Positions 8,678 through 16,667 of a stretch of DNA of 64,000 nucleotides are shown piece by piece. A program made the translations under genes and the position numbers. The stretch comes from Paractinoplanes bogorensis. Its GTDB lineage: Bacteria; Actinomycetota; Actinomycetes; Mycobacteriales; Micromonosporaceae. Within the stretch, counting starts at the first letter, position 1. The number at the start of each line of letters is the position of its first letter. The stretch spans positions 124,001-188,000 of the forward strand of contig NZ_JAHKKG010000011.1 of the NCBI RefSeq assembly GCF_018829635.1. Direction: 5' to 3'. Under the pieces are notes generated by a model. The model saw nothing but the letters and a program-made list of their open reading frames with translations. It did not search any database and was not told the origin of the DNA.

Positions 8678-8901
8678 CCCGCCCCCGCGCGGGCATGAGC
8701 CGGGCACTCGGGCAGGCGGCCCTCGGCGGTGTGCTTCTCACCGCCGGGGCCGGCCACCTGACCACTCAACGGCAGGAATTCCTGGAACGCAAGGACGGCT
8801 TCGGCCTCGACACCGACAACAAACGCGCCCTGCGTCTGCTCGGCCGGCCCGTCCTGGTCGCCTGGGCCCTGGCCGCCACCCGCGACCGGCCTTCCGCCTG
8901 A
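8671..8901 (+). pseudogene. Short DoxX-like fragment, probably a decayed gene
   Basis: A 76-codon frame begins with GTG 8671, overlapping the stop of the beta-helix gene (an internal ATG is at 8695). It contains LGGVLLTAGAGHLTTQRQEFLE, closely similar to the first helix and loop of DoxX-family membrane proteins (a.GhLt..reEF). The rest (ALRLLGRPVLVAWALAAT) looks like a terminal segment with the middle helices missing. A normal DoxX protein has 120-150 residues and four helices, so this looks like an internal deletion. It could instead be a real small membrane protein. Confidence 0.45.
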
Positions 8902-8927
8902 CCCTTCGAGTGGTGTCTGATGTGGAC

Positions 8928-10073
8928 ATGGTGCACATCGCAGTGGTCGGATCCGGCGTCGGAGGCCTGTCGGCGGCGATCGCGTTGCAACGCCGGGGCT
9001 TTGACGTCGATGTATACGACCAGGCGCGCACGCTGAGCGAGATCGGGGCCGGTGTCTCCCTGGGCGGCAACGGCATGCGGGTGCTCGACGCCCTCGGGAT
9101 CGGTAAAGAGGTGCGCGACGTCTCGGCCCACCTGCGCCGCATCCAGTTCCACCATTGGCGGACCGGAGAGATCTTCTACGAGCACCCGATGGGGGACTGG
9201 TACGAGCAGCGGTTCGGCGGACCCTTCCTGGGCATTCATCGCGCCGATTTTCACCGGTTACTGCTTTCCGCGTACGAGGGAAGCCCGCTCCTCGGTCGTC
9301 GCTGTGTCACCGTTTCCGAATCGCCGGACGGGGTCGACCTGGCCTTCGCCGACGGGTCCACCGCACACGCCGATATCGTGGTCGGCGCGGACGGGCTGCG
9401 TTCGGTGGTGCGCGGCCCCGACGAGCCCGTCTTCTCGGCGATGAGCTGTTACCGCGGGCTGACGCCGGTCGACCGGGTCCCCGGTGGCGACACGTTCGGC
9501 CTCACGTTCTTTCTGGGGCCGAACCGTCACCTGGTGGCCTATCCGGTGCGCGGCGGCGAGTTCATCAATTTCGTCGCCTACGTGCCCGACCCGGAATGGA
9601 CCCTCGAATCGTGGTCGGCCCGCAGCGAGCCGGCCGAGGCCGTGGCCGCATTCGACGGCTGGACCGACACCGTGACCGAAATGCTGGCCCACGCCGGGGA
9701 GGTCGGGCGGTGGGCCCTCTATGACCGGGAACCACTGCGGAAATGGAGCACCGACCGCGTCACGCTGCTCGGCGACGCCGCCCATCCGATGCTTCCGCAC
9801 GCCGGCCAGGGCACCAATCAGGCCCTGGAGGACGCGGCCGCCCTCGCCCATTGCCTGAACGGTTCCGACGGCGACGCGCTGCGGCGTTACGAACAGATAC
9901 GCAAGGCGCGAACCCGCCAGATCCAGTTGGGTGCCCGGGCCAATGCGGCCTGTTTCCAGCTGCCCGACGGCCCGCCCGCCGAGGCCCGCAACGCGCGCCT
10001 GCAATCGTTGCCGGAAACGGTCGCGTGGATTCACGAATACGACATTCACGCCGAACTCAATCGAGCGGGCTGA
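8928..10073 (+). CDS. FAD-dependent monooxygenase (UbiH / salicylate-hydroxylase-like, group A)
   Basis: The 381-residue flavoprotein shows the N-terminal dinucleotide fold VVGSGVGGLSAAIAL (GxGxxG) followed by the acidic residue of the second strand (VDVYDQA). It also has the DG motif of aromatic hydroxylases (DIVVGADGLRSVVRG) and the GD motif (LLGDAAHPMLPHAGQGTNQALEDA). These are diagnostic of single-component NAD(P)H-dependent hydroxylases. ATG 8928 places the Rossmann strand right at the N-terminus; GTG 8910 is an alternative. There are no neighbouring aromatic catabolic or polyketide genes, so the substrate is unknown. Its 3' end overlaps the convergent hypothetical gene by 17 bp. Confidence 0.85.
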   Translation: MVHIAVVGSGVGGLSAAIALQRRGFDVDVYDQARTLSEIGAGVSLGGNGMRVLDALGIGKEVRDVSAHLRRIQFHHWRTGEIFYEHPMGDWYEQRFGGPFLGIHRADFHRLLLSAYEGSPLLGRRCVTVSESPDGVDLAFADGSTAHADIVVGADGLRSVVRGPDEPVFSAMSCYRGLTPVDRVPGGDTFGLTFFLGPNRHLVAYPVRGGEFINFVAYVPDPEWTLESWSARSEPAEAVAAFDGWTDTVTEMLAHAGEVGRWALYDREPLRKWSTDRVTLLGDAAHPMLPHAGQGTNQALEDAAALAHCLNGSDGDALRRYEQIRKARTRQIQLGARANAACFQLPDGPPAEARNARLQSLPETVAWIHEYDIHAELNRAG

Positions 10074-10557
10074 ACGACCGTCCGTCGAGCGTGTTGATGA
10101 GTTCGTCGTCGCGGGTGACCTCGAATCCGCGCTCGCGTAACGCCGCCACGAGCTCGGCCTCGGCGCTCACCGGAACCTCCAGCAGGTCGCCGTTCATCGC
10201 GGTGAATTCCGAGTTCCCGAACTGTTCCTGCAGCTCGGTCGGCAGCAGATCGAACGCGCGGCTGGTCACCATCGGCGGCCAGTCACCCTCGATGACGCTG
10301 GTCAGCTCGTTGATGTCGAACGGCTCGTCGTCGGCGTGGTCACCGTCGACGTGGTCCTCGCCGAGCCCGGGAACGACATCCCGGACGTACTGCGGCCGTA
10401 CCGCCCGGGCCTCGCCATAGGTTTTGGCCGAGGCGATGGCCACGATTTCCTGCGCTTCCGCCGCGGCGGTCTCCCCGTCGGCAAAGGCGAGGCAGTCGTG
10501 CAACTGGGCGTGCCCGTAGATGAGCTTCCGCGAATCCTTCGACGCCGTGTTGATCAT
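10057..10557 (-). CDS. Hypothetical acidic cytoplasmic protein, 166 aa
   Basis: I do not recognise a family. The protein is strongly acidic (for example GLGEDHVDGDHADDEPFDINEL) and has no signal or membrane segment. Start ATG 10557 has GGGAAG about 11 nt upstream. Third-position GC is high throughout, supporting a genuine gene. The N-terminal half contains a helical segment (DGETAAAEAQEIVAIASAK) and the C-terminal half an alpha/beta pattern (LVAALRERGFEVTRDDELINTLDGR). It converges on the monooxygenase with a 17-bp overlap. Confidence 0.65.
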   Translation of the reverse strand: MINTASKDSRKLIYGHAQLHDCLAFADGETAAAEAQEIVAIASAKTYGEARAVRPQYVRDVVPGLGEDHVDGDHADDEPFDINELTSVIEGDWPPMVTSRAFDLLPTELQEQFGNSEFTAMNGDLLEVPVSAEAELVAALRERGFEVTRDDELINTLDGRSFSPLD

Positions 10558-10628
10558 GGTCGGGGATTCTTCCCAAGTGACGACGATCGTTCGATACGGG
10601 GGTGGCTCGCGCGGAACACGCGGTCAGC

Positions 10629-10651
10629 GCCCGGATGTGCCACATCCGGGC
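10629..10651. promoter_or_regulatory. 23-bp perfect inverted repeat upstream of the DUF4331 operon
   Basis: Arms GCCCGGATGTG and CACATCCGGGC flank a single C, ending 61 bp before ATG 10713. The perfect dyad with a 1-nt centre suits a dimeric repressor site. As RNA it would form a 9-bp stem with a TGCCA loop in the leader, so attenuation is the alternative. Confidence 0.55.
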
Positions 10652-10712
10652 CGCCACCCAGCCGAATCGATGACGGGCGCGAAGTCCTTCCGACCTTTGG
10701 GGAGGGGCAACA

Positions 10713-12431
10713 ATGACCAATCGATATGCCGGCCGACGGCGGCTCGTGGCCGCCGGGGCCGCGGCCATTGTGGTATCGCTGGCCGCGCTCGGCCCGTCAT
10801 CCGTGGTGGCGTCGAGCCATCGGGAAGCGCCACTCATCGCCAGTGATCCGGCCGCCGACAACACCGATCTCTACGCTTTCGTCAGCCCGGAACGGCCCGG
10901 GTACATGACGATGATCGCCAACTGGATCCCGTTCGAGGAACCGGACGGCGGTCCCAACTTCTATCCGTTCGCCACCGACGCCGCGTACCGCATCAACGTC
11001 GACAGCGACGGCGACGCCAAACCCGACGCGGTCTTCCGGTGGACGTTCACCAACGTCGACAAGCGCGGCACCTCGACATTCCTCTACAACAACGGCCCGG
11101 TCACGTCGCTCGACGACGAGAATCTGCTGTTCCGCCAGACCTACACGCTCGAGACGTCATTCGACGGCGGACCGTTCCGGACCCGGATCAAGGACGCCCC
11201 CGTGGCGCCCTCCCGCATCGGGGCGGCATCGATGCCCGACTATCAGAAGTTGCGTGATCAGGCCACGATCCAGCTCGACGGCGGCTGGAAGTTGTTCGCC
11301 GGTCAGGCCGACGACCCGTTCTTCCTCGACCTGCGCGTCTTCGATCTGCTCTACGGCGGCGACCTGAGCGAGACCGGGCAGGACACGCTGGCCGGATACA
11401 ACGTGAACAGCATCGCCATCCAGGTGCCGTTCAAAGACGTCGCCCTGAACGGAAACGCGCAACGCAACCCGGTCGTCGGGATCTGGAGCACCACCGAACG
11501 CAGCCGTTCGCGCATCGCCGACGGCCCGTCGCCGGGCGACCGCGTGCAGGTGTCGCGACTGGGCAACCCGCTCGTCAACGAGGTCGTCGTGCCCGCCGGG
11601 CTCAAGGACGCATTCAACTCGATCTCGCCCGACAAGGACGCCGGTATTCCGGCCGTCGTCAAGCGGGTCACCGATCCGGAACTTCCACAGGTCATCGAAA
11701 AGGTCTACGGGGTGAAGGCGCCGGCGACACCGCGCAACGACCTGGTCGAGATCTTCCTGACCGGCATCACGACCAAGGCCGGCGGTCCGATCAAGGCGGA
11801 CCTGAACTCGCAGCTGAACAACCAGGACGTCCGGGCGGCCCGGTTCCGGCCGTCGGAGATGCTGCGGCTGAACCTCTCGGTGCCCGTCGCCGGCAAACCT
11901 GAGCGCCTCGGTGTCCTCGCGGGCGATCTGCAGGGCTTCCCGAACGGCCGCCGCCTCACCGACGACGCCGTGGACATCGCCGTGCAGGCCGTCGAGGGCG
12001 CCGCGCAGAGCGGCAAGCTGGTCGACGCACTCGCGACCGGCGACAAGGTGGACAGCAACGACAACGCCTTCGGCGAGGTTTTCCCGTACGTGGCTCTGCC
12101 GAACCAGGGTGCAGTCAACGCCGGCAATCGCGGGTCGTCCGCGCGCTCTGCTCCCAGCACCGACCCGTCGGTCGGCTCGGGTTCGCTCGGTTCGGGTTCG
12201 GTCGGCTCGGGTTCGCTCGGCTCGGGTTCGGTGGGCGCGGGCTCCGACGGCTCGAACCCCGAAGCCGCGCCCGATCTGGCCCCGGCATCCGATTCCTCGA
12301 TGCTGCCCAACGGATCCGCCGTCATCTTCGGTGTGGGCGGCGTCGGCGCCCTGCTCATCGCGCTGACCGTCTGGTGGCTGATGAAGCGCCGCAAGCGCGC
12401 CTACGACGACGACCCCACTGTCCGGTTCTGA
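10713..12431 (+). CDS. DUF4331 domain-containing exported, membrane-anchored protein
   Basis: The 572-residue product has a signal (RRLVAAGAAAIVVSLAALGPSSVVA) and then the DUF4331 start 'SSHREAPLIASDPAADNTDLYAFVSPE', a family of exported proteins of unknown function. The domain spans about residues 35-470. It is followed by a Gly-Ser linker made of GSGSLGSGSVG-type repeats (encoded at about 12175-12245) and a C-terminal helix (SAVIFGVGGVGALLIALTVWWLMKRRKR) with basic stop-transfer residues, so the domain should face outward. A strong ribosome site (GGGGAGGGG) precedes ATG. It is first in an operon with a TPR protein and a nickel/cobalt-type transporter, so a metal-linked envelope role is plausible but inferred. 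Confidence 0.88.
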   Translation: MTNRYAGRRRLVAAGAAAIVVSLAALGPSSVVASSHREAPLIASDPAADNTDLYAFVSPERPGYMTMIANWIPFEEPDGGPNFYPFATDAAYRINVDSDGDAKPDAVFRWTFTNVDKRGTSTFLYNNGPVTSLDDENLLFRQTYTLETSFDGGPFRTRIKDAPVAPSRIGAASMPDYQKLRDQATIQLDGGWKLFAGQADDPFFLDLRVFDLLYGGDLSETGQDTLAGYNVNSIAIQVPFKDVALNGNAQRNPVVGIWSTTERSRSRIADGPSPGDRVQVSRLGNPLVNEVVVPAGLKDAFNSISPDKDAGIPAVVKRVTDPELPQVIEKVYGVKAPATPRNDLVEIFLTGITTKAGGPIKADLNSQLNNQDVRAARFRPSEMLRLNLSVPVAGKPERLGVLAGDLQGFPNGRRLTDDAVDIAVQAVEGAAQSGKLVDALATGDKVDSNDNAFGEVFPYVALPNQGAVNAGNRGSSARSAPSTDPSVGSGSLGSGSVGSGSLGSGSVGAGSDGSNPEAAPDLAPASDSSMLPNGSAVIFGVGGVGALLIALTVWWLMKRRKRAYDDDPTVRF

Positions 12432-12451
12432 CCTCAGGTTCCACCGAGACC

Positions 12452-12481
12452 GGCGGGCGCGCCGGCACGGGCGCGCCCGCC
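12452..12481 (+). terminator. Strong GC hairpin between the DUF4331 and TPR genes (attenuator or processing stem)
   Basis: A perfect 12-bp stem, GGCGGGCGCGCC with GGCGCGCCCGCC, encloses a 6-nt loop. There is no T-run, and the next gene starts 17 bp later with its AAGGAG site just after the stem. An mRNA-stabilising or partial-termination element within the operon is more likely than a full stop. Confidence 0.5.
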
Positions 12482-12498
12482 ACCTGAAGGAGCCCACC

Positions 12499-13794
12499 AT
12501 GACATCGTTCGCAGGGCGCACCGTCGCCATCCTGACCGTTGCGCTCACTCTGCTGACCGTCGGCGCGGTGTTCGGACTGCGCGAACCGGCCGATCCGATG
12601 AGCGAATCCACGCCCGTGCGCATCGACCGCCTCGCTCAAACAATCAATCTCGCTCAACAACGACTGCGCGCGCTCCCCGGCGACCACCGCACGTGGGCCG
12701 AGCTCGGCCTGGCCTACGTCGAGCGGGCCCGGGTCACCGCCGACCCCGCCCTGTACCCGCGGGCCGAGGCAGCCCTGCGGCGTTCGCTGAAGGTCCGCGA
12801 CAACTCGGACGCGCTCACCGGGCTCGGCGCCCTGGCCAACGCGCGGCACGACTTCGCCGGAGCGCGCAACTTCGCGCAACGAGCACTGCGCACGAACCCG
12901 TACGACGCGAACGCGTACGGCGTGCTCGCCGACGCCGAAACCCAGCTCGGCCACGGCACCGCGGCCACCACCGCGATCCAGCACATGCTCGACCTGCGGC
13001 CGGGCCTGGCCGCGTACGCGCGCGGCTCCTACGACCTGGAACAACGCGGACGCCTGCCCGAGGCCGAGTACCTGATGCGCCGCGCCCTCGACGCCGCCGT
13101 CGACCCGGCCGACATCGCTTTCTGCCGCGGCCAGCTGGGCGACCTCGCCTGGTTCCGGGGCGACCTCGGCACGGCCGCCGCCGAATACGATGCCGGTCTG
13201 GTCGCCGACCCGTCCTTCGCCCCGTTGCTGCGCGGGCGGGCCCGGGTGGCCGCGTCCACCGGCCGGACCGCGCAAGCCGTCGCCGACACCGCCACTGTCG
13301 CCGCGCGCACTCCGACGCCCGAGACGCTCATGGCGTACGCGGAAATGCTCCACCTGGCGGACCGCCCGGCCGACGCCGCACGGCAGCTGACCCTGGCCGA
13401 CGCCGCGCACCGCATCTTCGTGGCCAACGGCGGCCGCGACGACCTGACCACCGCCCAGCTTGCCCTGGCCCGAGGTGACGTCACCACGGCCGTGACCGCC
13501 GCCCAGGCCGAGTGGCGCCGCCGCCCGTTCGCCGAGGTGGCCGACGTCCTGGCTCAGTCCCTGCACGCCGCCGGCCGTGACGACGAGTCGCGCACCTACG
13601 CGCAGACGGCCGTCACGCTGAACCCCGGTAACGCCGCGTTCGCCTTCCACCTGGCGCAGGCGCAGCTGTCCCTCGGCGACCACGCCGCCGCCCGCACCTC
13701 GCTCACCCGTGTCCGAGCACTCAACCCGTACTTCTCACCGGTCGCCGGCCCGGTCGCCGCGCGCGTGCTGTCCGACCTGGAGGCGCAGTCGTGA
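12499..13794 (+). CDS. Membrane-anchored tetratricopeptide-repeat protein
   Basis: The 431-residue product has an N-terminal hydrophobic helix (TVAILTVALTLLTVGAVFG) that could be an uncleaved anchor or signal. The rest is almost wholly TPR: helical pairs such as TWAELGLAYVERARV, NARHDFAGARNFAQRALRTNPYDANAYGVLADAE and AEYLMRRALDAA, with the usual Gly/Ala and Pro spacing. Its role would be as a protein-interaction scaffold at the outer membrane face. ATG 12499 follows GAAGGAG. It ends in a GTGA overlap with the transporter, which implies translational coupling in the DUF4331-TPR-transporter unit. Confidence 0.85.
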   Translation: MTSFAGRTVAILTVALTLLTVGAVFGLREPADPMSESTPVRIDRLAQTINLAQQRLRALPGDHRTWAELGLAYVERARVTADPALYPRAEAALRRSLKVRDNSDALTGLGALANARHDFAGARNFAQRALRTNPYDANAYGVLADAETQLGHGTAATTAIQHMLDLRPGLAAYARGSYDLEQRGRLPEAEYLMRRALDAAVDPADIAFCRGQLGDLAWFRGDLGTAAAEYDAGLVADPSFAPLLRGRARVAASTGRTAQAVADTATVAARTPTPETLMAYAEMLHLADRPADAARQLTLADAAHRIFVANGGRDDLTTAQLALARGDVTTAVTAAQAEWRRRPFAEVADVLAQSLHAAGRDDESRTYAQTAVTLNPGNAAFAFHLAQAQLSLGDHAAARTSLTRVRALNPYFSPVAGPVAARVLSDLEAQS

Positions 13795-15350
13795 AACGTC
13801 TGCTTGTCGTGGCGCCGCTCGCCGTCATCGGGGTCGTCGCGCTGCCGGCCGCCCCGGCCGCCGCCCATCCGCTGGGCAACTTCTCGGTCAACCGCTACGC
13901 CGGGCTGACCGTGCACCCGGACCGCATCGACGCGCTGGCCGTAGCGGACATCGCCGAGCTGCCGACACTGCAGGAACCGCCGGCATCGTGCACCGAAGCC
14001 GCCCAAGCGCTCACCGTTTCCGTCAACGGCGACCCAGTTTCCTGGACGATCATGCGCGCCGCGCTCACCTACGCGACCGGAGCCGGCGGCCTCCGCACCA
14101 GCCGCCTCGAGTGCCGTTTGTCCGCACCGACATCCGTCGACGCCCCCGCCCACATCGACGTGTCGAACCAGTTCCGCCCCGACCGCATCGGCTGGCGCGA
14201 ACTGACGGCCACCGGCGCGGGCGTGCATCTGAGCAACTCACCGTTGCCCGCCGTGAGTCTCACCCAGGAACTACGGCACTACCCGACCGACCCCCTGGCC
14301 TCTCCGTCCGACGTCCGTGCAGCATCCTTCACCGCCGAGCCCGGATCCTCGCCGGTCGGCGCCGGTGCACCCGGCGTGCCCGGCGTGCCCGGCGTTCCCG
14401 GCAGCACGGCCGCGCTTGATGCCGTGAGTCGCCCGAGCGGCCTTCTGGCCGGAGCCGAGCGACGGTTGGAAGACCTCGTCGGTGGAACCCGGCTGACGCC
14501 GATCGTCGGCCTGCTGGCCGTGCTCCTGTCGCTTCTGCTGGGCGCGGCCCACGCGGCCCTGCCCGGTCACGGCAAGACGGTGATGGCCGCGTACCTGGCC
14601 GGAAGCCGAGGTCGCCCCCGCGACGCCGTCCTGGTCGGAGCAACCGTCACCTTCACCCACACCGCGGGCGTCATCGCGCTCGGCCTCCTGTTGACCGCGG
14701 TCTCCGGCCTCGCCGGCGAGACAGTGCTCAGCTGGCTGGGCCTGACCAGCGGCCTCCTGGTAGCCGCCGTCGGAGCAGGCGCCCTCATCTCCGCCCTGCG
14801 CCGGCGCCGCACAACGGCGCACCACCACAGCAACGCGCACTCGCACACGCACGCCGACGGCAACGCGCATTCTCATGCGCACGGCGGCGGCAACGCGCAT
14901 TCTCATGCGCACGGCGGCGGCAACGCGCATTCTCATGCGCACGGCGGCGGCAACGCGCATTCTCATGCGCACGGCGGCGGCAACGCGCACTCTCATGCGC
15001 ACGGCGGCGGTCACGCGCACTCGCACGATCACGGGCCGGGCAAATGGGGCATCGCCGGAATCGGCATCGCCGGCGGTCTCGTCCCGAGCCCGTCCGCGCT
15101 GATCGTCCTGCTGGGCGCGGCGGCTCTAGGCCGGACAGTCTTCGGAGTCCTTCTGGTACTCGCCTATGGACTGGGCATGGCCGCGACCCTCACCGCGGCC
15201 GGCCTGCTGCTCGTCCGGCTGCGGCACCGCCTCGAGGGCCGCTGGCGTCTGGCCGCTCGCTGGCGTTCCGTCTCACCACCGGCCACCGCAGCGCTGATCA
15301 TCGTCGTCGGACTGGGCCTGGCCGGACGAGCCCTGGCCGGGGTCGCCTGA
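13791..15350 (+). CDS. NicO/RcnA-like nickel-cobalt transporter with a signal-bearing N-domain and a His-rich loop
   Basis: The 519-residue protein begins with a signal (LLVVAPLAVIGVVALPAAPAAA) and the motif HPLGNFSVNRYAGL typical of actinobacterial NicO proteins. It then has an extracytoplasmic domain to about residue 220. The membrane part carries the family motif 'LLGAAHAALPGHGKTVMAAYLAGSRG' (HA..PGH.K) and a second half with 'GGLVPSPSALIVLLGA'. Between them a cytoplasmic or periplasmic loop consists of repeated HSHAHGGGNA units, about 40 residues rich in His, suited to binding Ni, Co or Zn. GTG 13791 overlaps the TPR stop. Function as exporter or importer cannot be decided from sequence. 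Confidence 0.85.
   Translation: MKRLLVVAPLAVIGVVALPAAPAAAHPLGNFSVNRYAGLTVHPDRIDALAVADIAELPTLQEPPASCTEAAQALTVSVNGDPVSWTIMRAALTYATGAGGLRTSRLECRLSAPTSVDAPAHIDVSNQFRPDRIGWRELTATGAGVHLSNSPLPAVSLTQELRHYPTDPLASPSDVRAASFTAEPGSSPVGAGAPGVPGVPGVPGSTAALDAVSRPSGLLAGAERRLEDLVGGTRLTPIVGLLAVLLSLLLGAAHAALPGHGKTVMAAYLAGSRGRPRDAVLVGATVTFTHTAGVIALGLLLTAVSGLAGETVLSWLGLTSGLLVAAVGAGALISALRRRRTTAHHHSNAHSHTHADGNAHSHAHGGGNAHSHAHGGGNAHSHAHGGGNAHSHAHGGGNAHSHAHGGGHAHSHDHGPGKWGIAGIGIAGGLVPSPSALIVLLGAAALGRTVFGVLLVLAYGLGMAATLTAAGLLLVRLRHRLEGRWRLAARWRSVSPPATAALIIVVGLGLAGRALAGVA
14831..15040 (+). repeat. In-frame 30-bp tandem repeat encoding HSHAHGGGNA units
   Basis: Five 30-bp units start at 14861, 14891, 14921, 14951 and 14981, nearly identical at the DNA level, with degenerate half-units before (14831) and after (15011). 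Each encodes ten residues with three His. The near-perfect nucleotide identity, including synonymous positions, points to recent slippage or unequal crossover. Confidence 0.9.
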
Positions 15351-15358
15351 CCCGCCCA

Positions 15359-15405
15359 GCCGGTCCTTACTTCTGCTGACGCCGGCCGGTCCTTACTTCT
15401 GCTGA
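15359..15405. repeat. 26-bp tandem duplication of the sulfotransferase 3' end
   Basis: CCGGTCCTTACTTCTGCTGA occurs at 15360-15379 and again at 15386-15405. The second copy contains the true stop of the sulfotransferase and its last codons; the first is a duplicate beyond the stop. It has no coding effect because the first in-frame stop lies in the gene-proximal copy. Confidence 0.85.
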
Positions 15406-16256
15406 TAAGACGGGTATCCGAGACGCTCCACCAGGTCACCGGTCACCTTGTCGAAGGCCGCGTAGATGTCATCGTCGAAGTGGTTGGCCCAGTCGCCGGC
15501 CTGCCCCTTGCGATAGTGCGAGACCGTCGCCGTCCCGGACCGCTCGTTCATCTTCGCGAAGCTGTATTTCTCCAGCACCTTGGCCAGCGCATCCGGCGGC
15601 AGGTTGATGCCGCAGTGCCGCAGCAGCGACTCCATCTCGGCCGCCTGATCCTCACCGGTCAGGTCTTCGTATTTGACCAGCCGCACCTCTTCCGACGCGG
15701 GCGCCTCGACCCACGAGCGGATGGCGCCGAACCGGTTCTTCTTCGCCATGTCGCCGATCAGCCAGAGCATGCCCTCCTTGCGCGGCTTCTCGAGCAGCAC
15801 CTTGCGCTGCTCGAGCACGTCGCCCATCGGGCCGTGCGAGTTGCGCGTGGAGAAGTAGCTCGAGACGACCATGTCGCGCGGGTCACGCATCACGAAAAAC
15901 GCGCGGTATCGCTCAGGTTTGGGCATCTTGTCGAACCGCGGGCGCGGGAAGAACAGCGACAGCCCGATCCGGTTCGGCGGCACCACCCGCGGGTGTTTCC
16001 AGTCATAGAACCGGGGGTCGTAGGTCAGCATCCCGGAGTGGCGGTAGACGAGCGGGTCGCTGAAGACCGCCTTGATCCACTGGCTGGCGGTCTTGCGCAC
16101 CGCGCAGTGGTAGACGTTCTCGAACTCGCTCCGGGTCGCCACCGGCACGGTGAGCCGAAGCCGGCCGTTGTACGCCTCGGCCTGCGCGCGGCGCGCAGCA
16201 ACGCGCACCGGCTCCGGCAGTCGCTGCTTGGCGAACATGACAGCACTGTTGAACAT
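15393..16256 (-). CDS. PAPS-dependent sulfotransferase-domain protein
   Basis: The 287-residue protein contains the cytosolic-sulfotransferase motifs in order. A 5'-phosphosulfate loop variant, RKTASQWI (about residue 54), comes first. The 3'-phosphate site is FFVMRDPRDMVVSSYFS (about 120). The C-terminal signature is RKGQAGDWANHF (about 258), matching RKGxxGDWKNxF. No signal peptide is visible. It would transfer sulfate from PAPS to a hydroxyl or amine of an unknown acceptor; bacterial members often act on lipids, glycans or secondary metabolites. ATG 16256 lacks a good ribosome site, so an internal ATG at M7 is possible. It stands alone and converges on the transporter operon. Confidence 0.85.
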   Translation of the reverse strand: MFNSAVMFAKQRLPEPVRVAARRAQAEAYNGRLRLTVPVATRSEFENVYHCAVRKTASQWIKAVFSDPLVYRHSGMLTYDPRFYDWKHPRVVPPNRIGLSLFFPRPRFDKMPKPERYRAFFVMRDPRDMVVSSYFSTRNSHGPMGDVLEQRKVLLEKPRKEGMLWLIGDMAKKNRFGAIRSWVEAPASEEVRLVKYEDLTGEDQAAEMESLLRHCGINLPPDALAKVLEKYSFAKMNERSGTATVSHYRKGQAGDWANHFDDDIYAAFDKVTGDLVERLGYPSYQQK

Positions 16257-16667
16257 CGTCTGAGCCCGTGTCCTTTACTTGCGAAATCGCGGGAGACGCT
16301 TCACGACAGGGGGGTTCGCCTGGTCAGAGTCGCGCGGGGGTCAAGATGATCTTGCGTGACCTGGCGTTCAGGGACTTTACAACAAAATCGATCAAAATAG
16401 TGAGTGCGGGCGCTGGGAGCTTCCTGAAACGTGAAACCCGACCCCTCCCCGTAATCGGATGTTTCGACTATGTCCGAAATAGCCACTCAGGACAACGACG
16501 CACTCCGCCGCTTGTCACCGCCGGTTCGCGCATCTTCGCGCAAGGTCAGGCCCGTTTCCTCCCGTACGCATCCACAGGCCGGACAAATCACCAAGCGCGC
16601 CGGTCCACGTAGGGGGCCAGCGCCGCCTCCTCGGATCGGCCGGCGGGCGGATCACGACCTTTCCCGT
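16257..16667. other. 411-bp region without a gene between pepN and the sulfotransferase
   Basis: No credible ORF is seen. The stretch around 16340-16470 is locally AT-richer than its surroundings, as expected of a promoter for the leftward sulfotransferase. A 13-bp palindrome, CAAGATGATCTTG, lies at 16342-16354, about 85 bp upstream of that gene, and is a possible operator. Nothing else could be assigned. Confidence 0.4.

Noticed and set aside
11157..12623. Long minus-strand open frame opposite the DUF4331 gene
   Set aside because: It is a high-GC shadow: the plus-strand gene has a signal peptide, family domain and ribosome site, while the antisense product is Arg/Gly/Val-rich with no motif.
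12355..13683. 442-codon minus-strand frame opposite the TPR gene
   Set aside because: Composition is typical of an antisense shadow; the plus strand reads as clear TPR repeats and is coupled to its neighbours.
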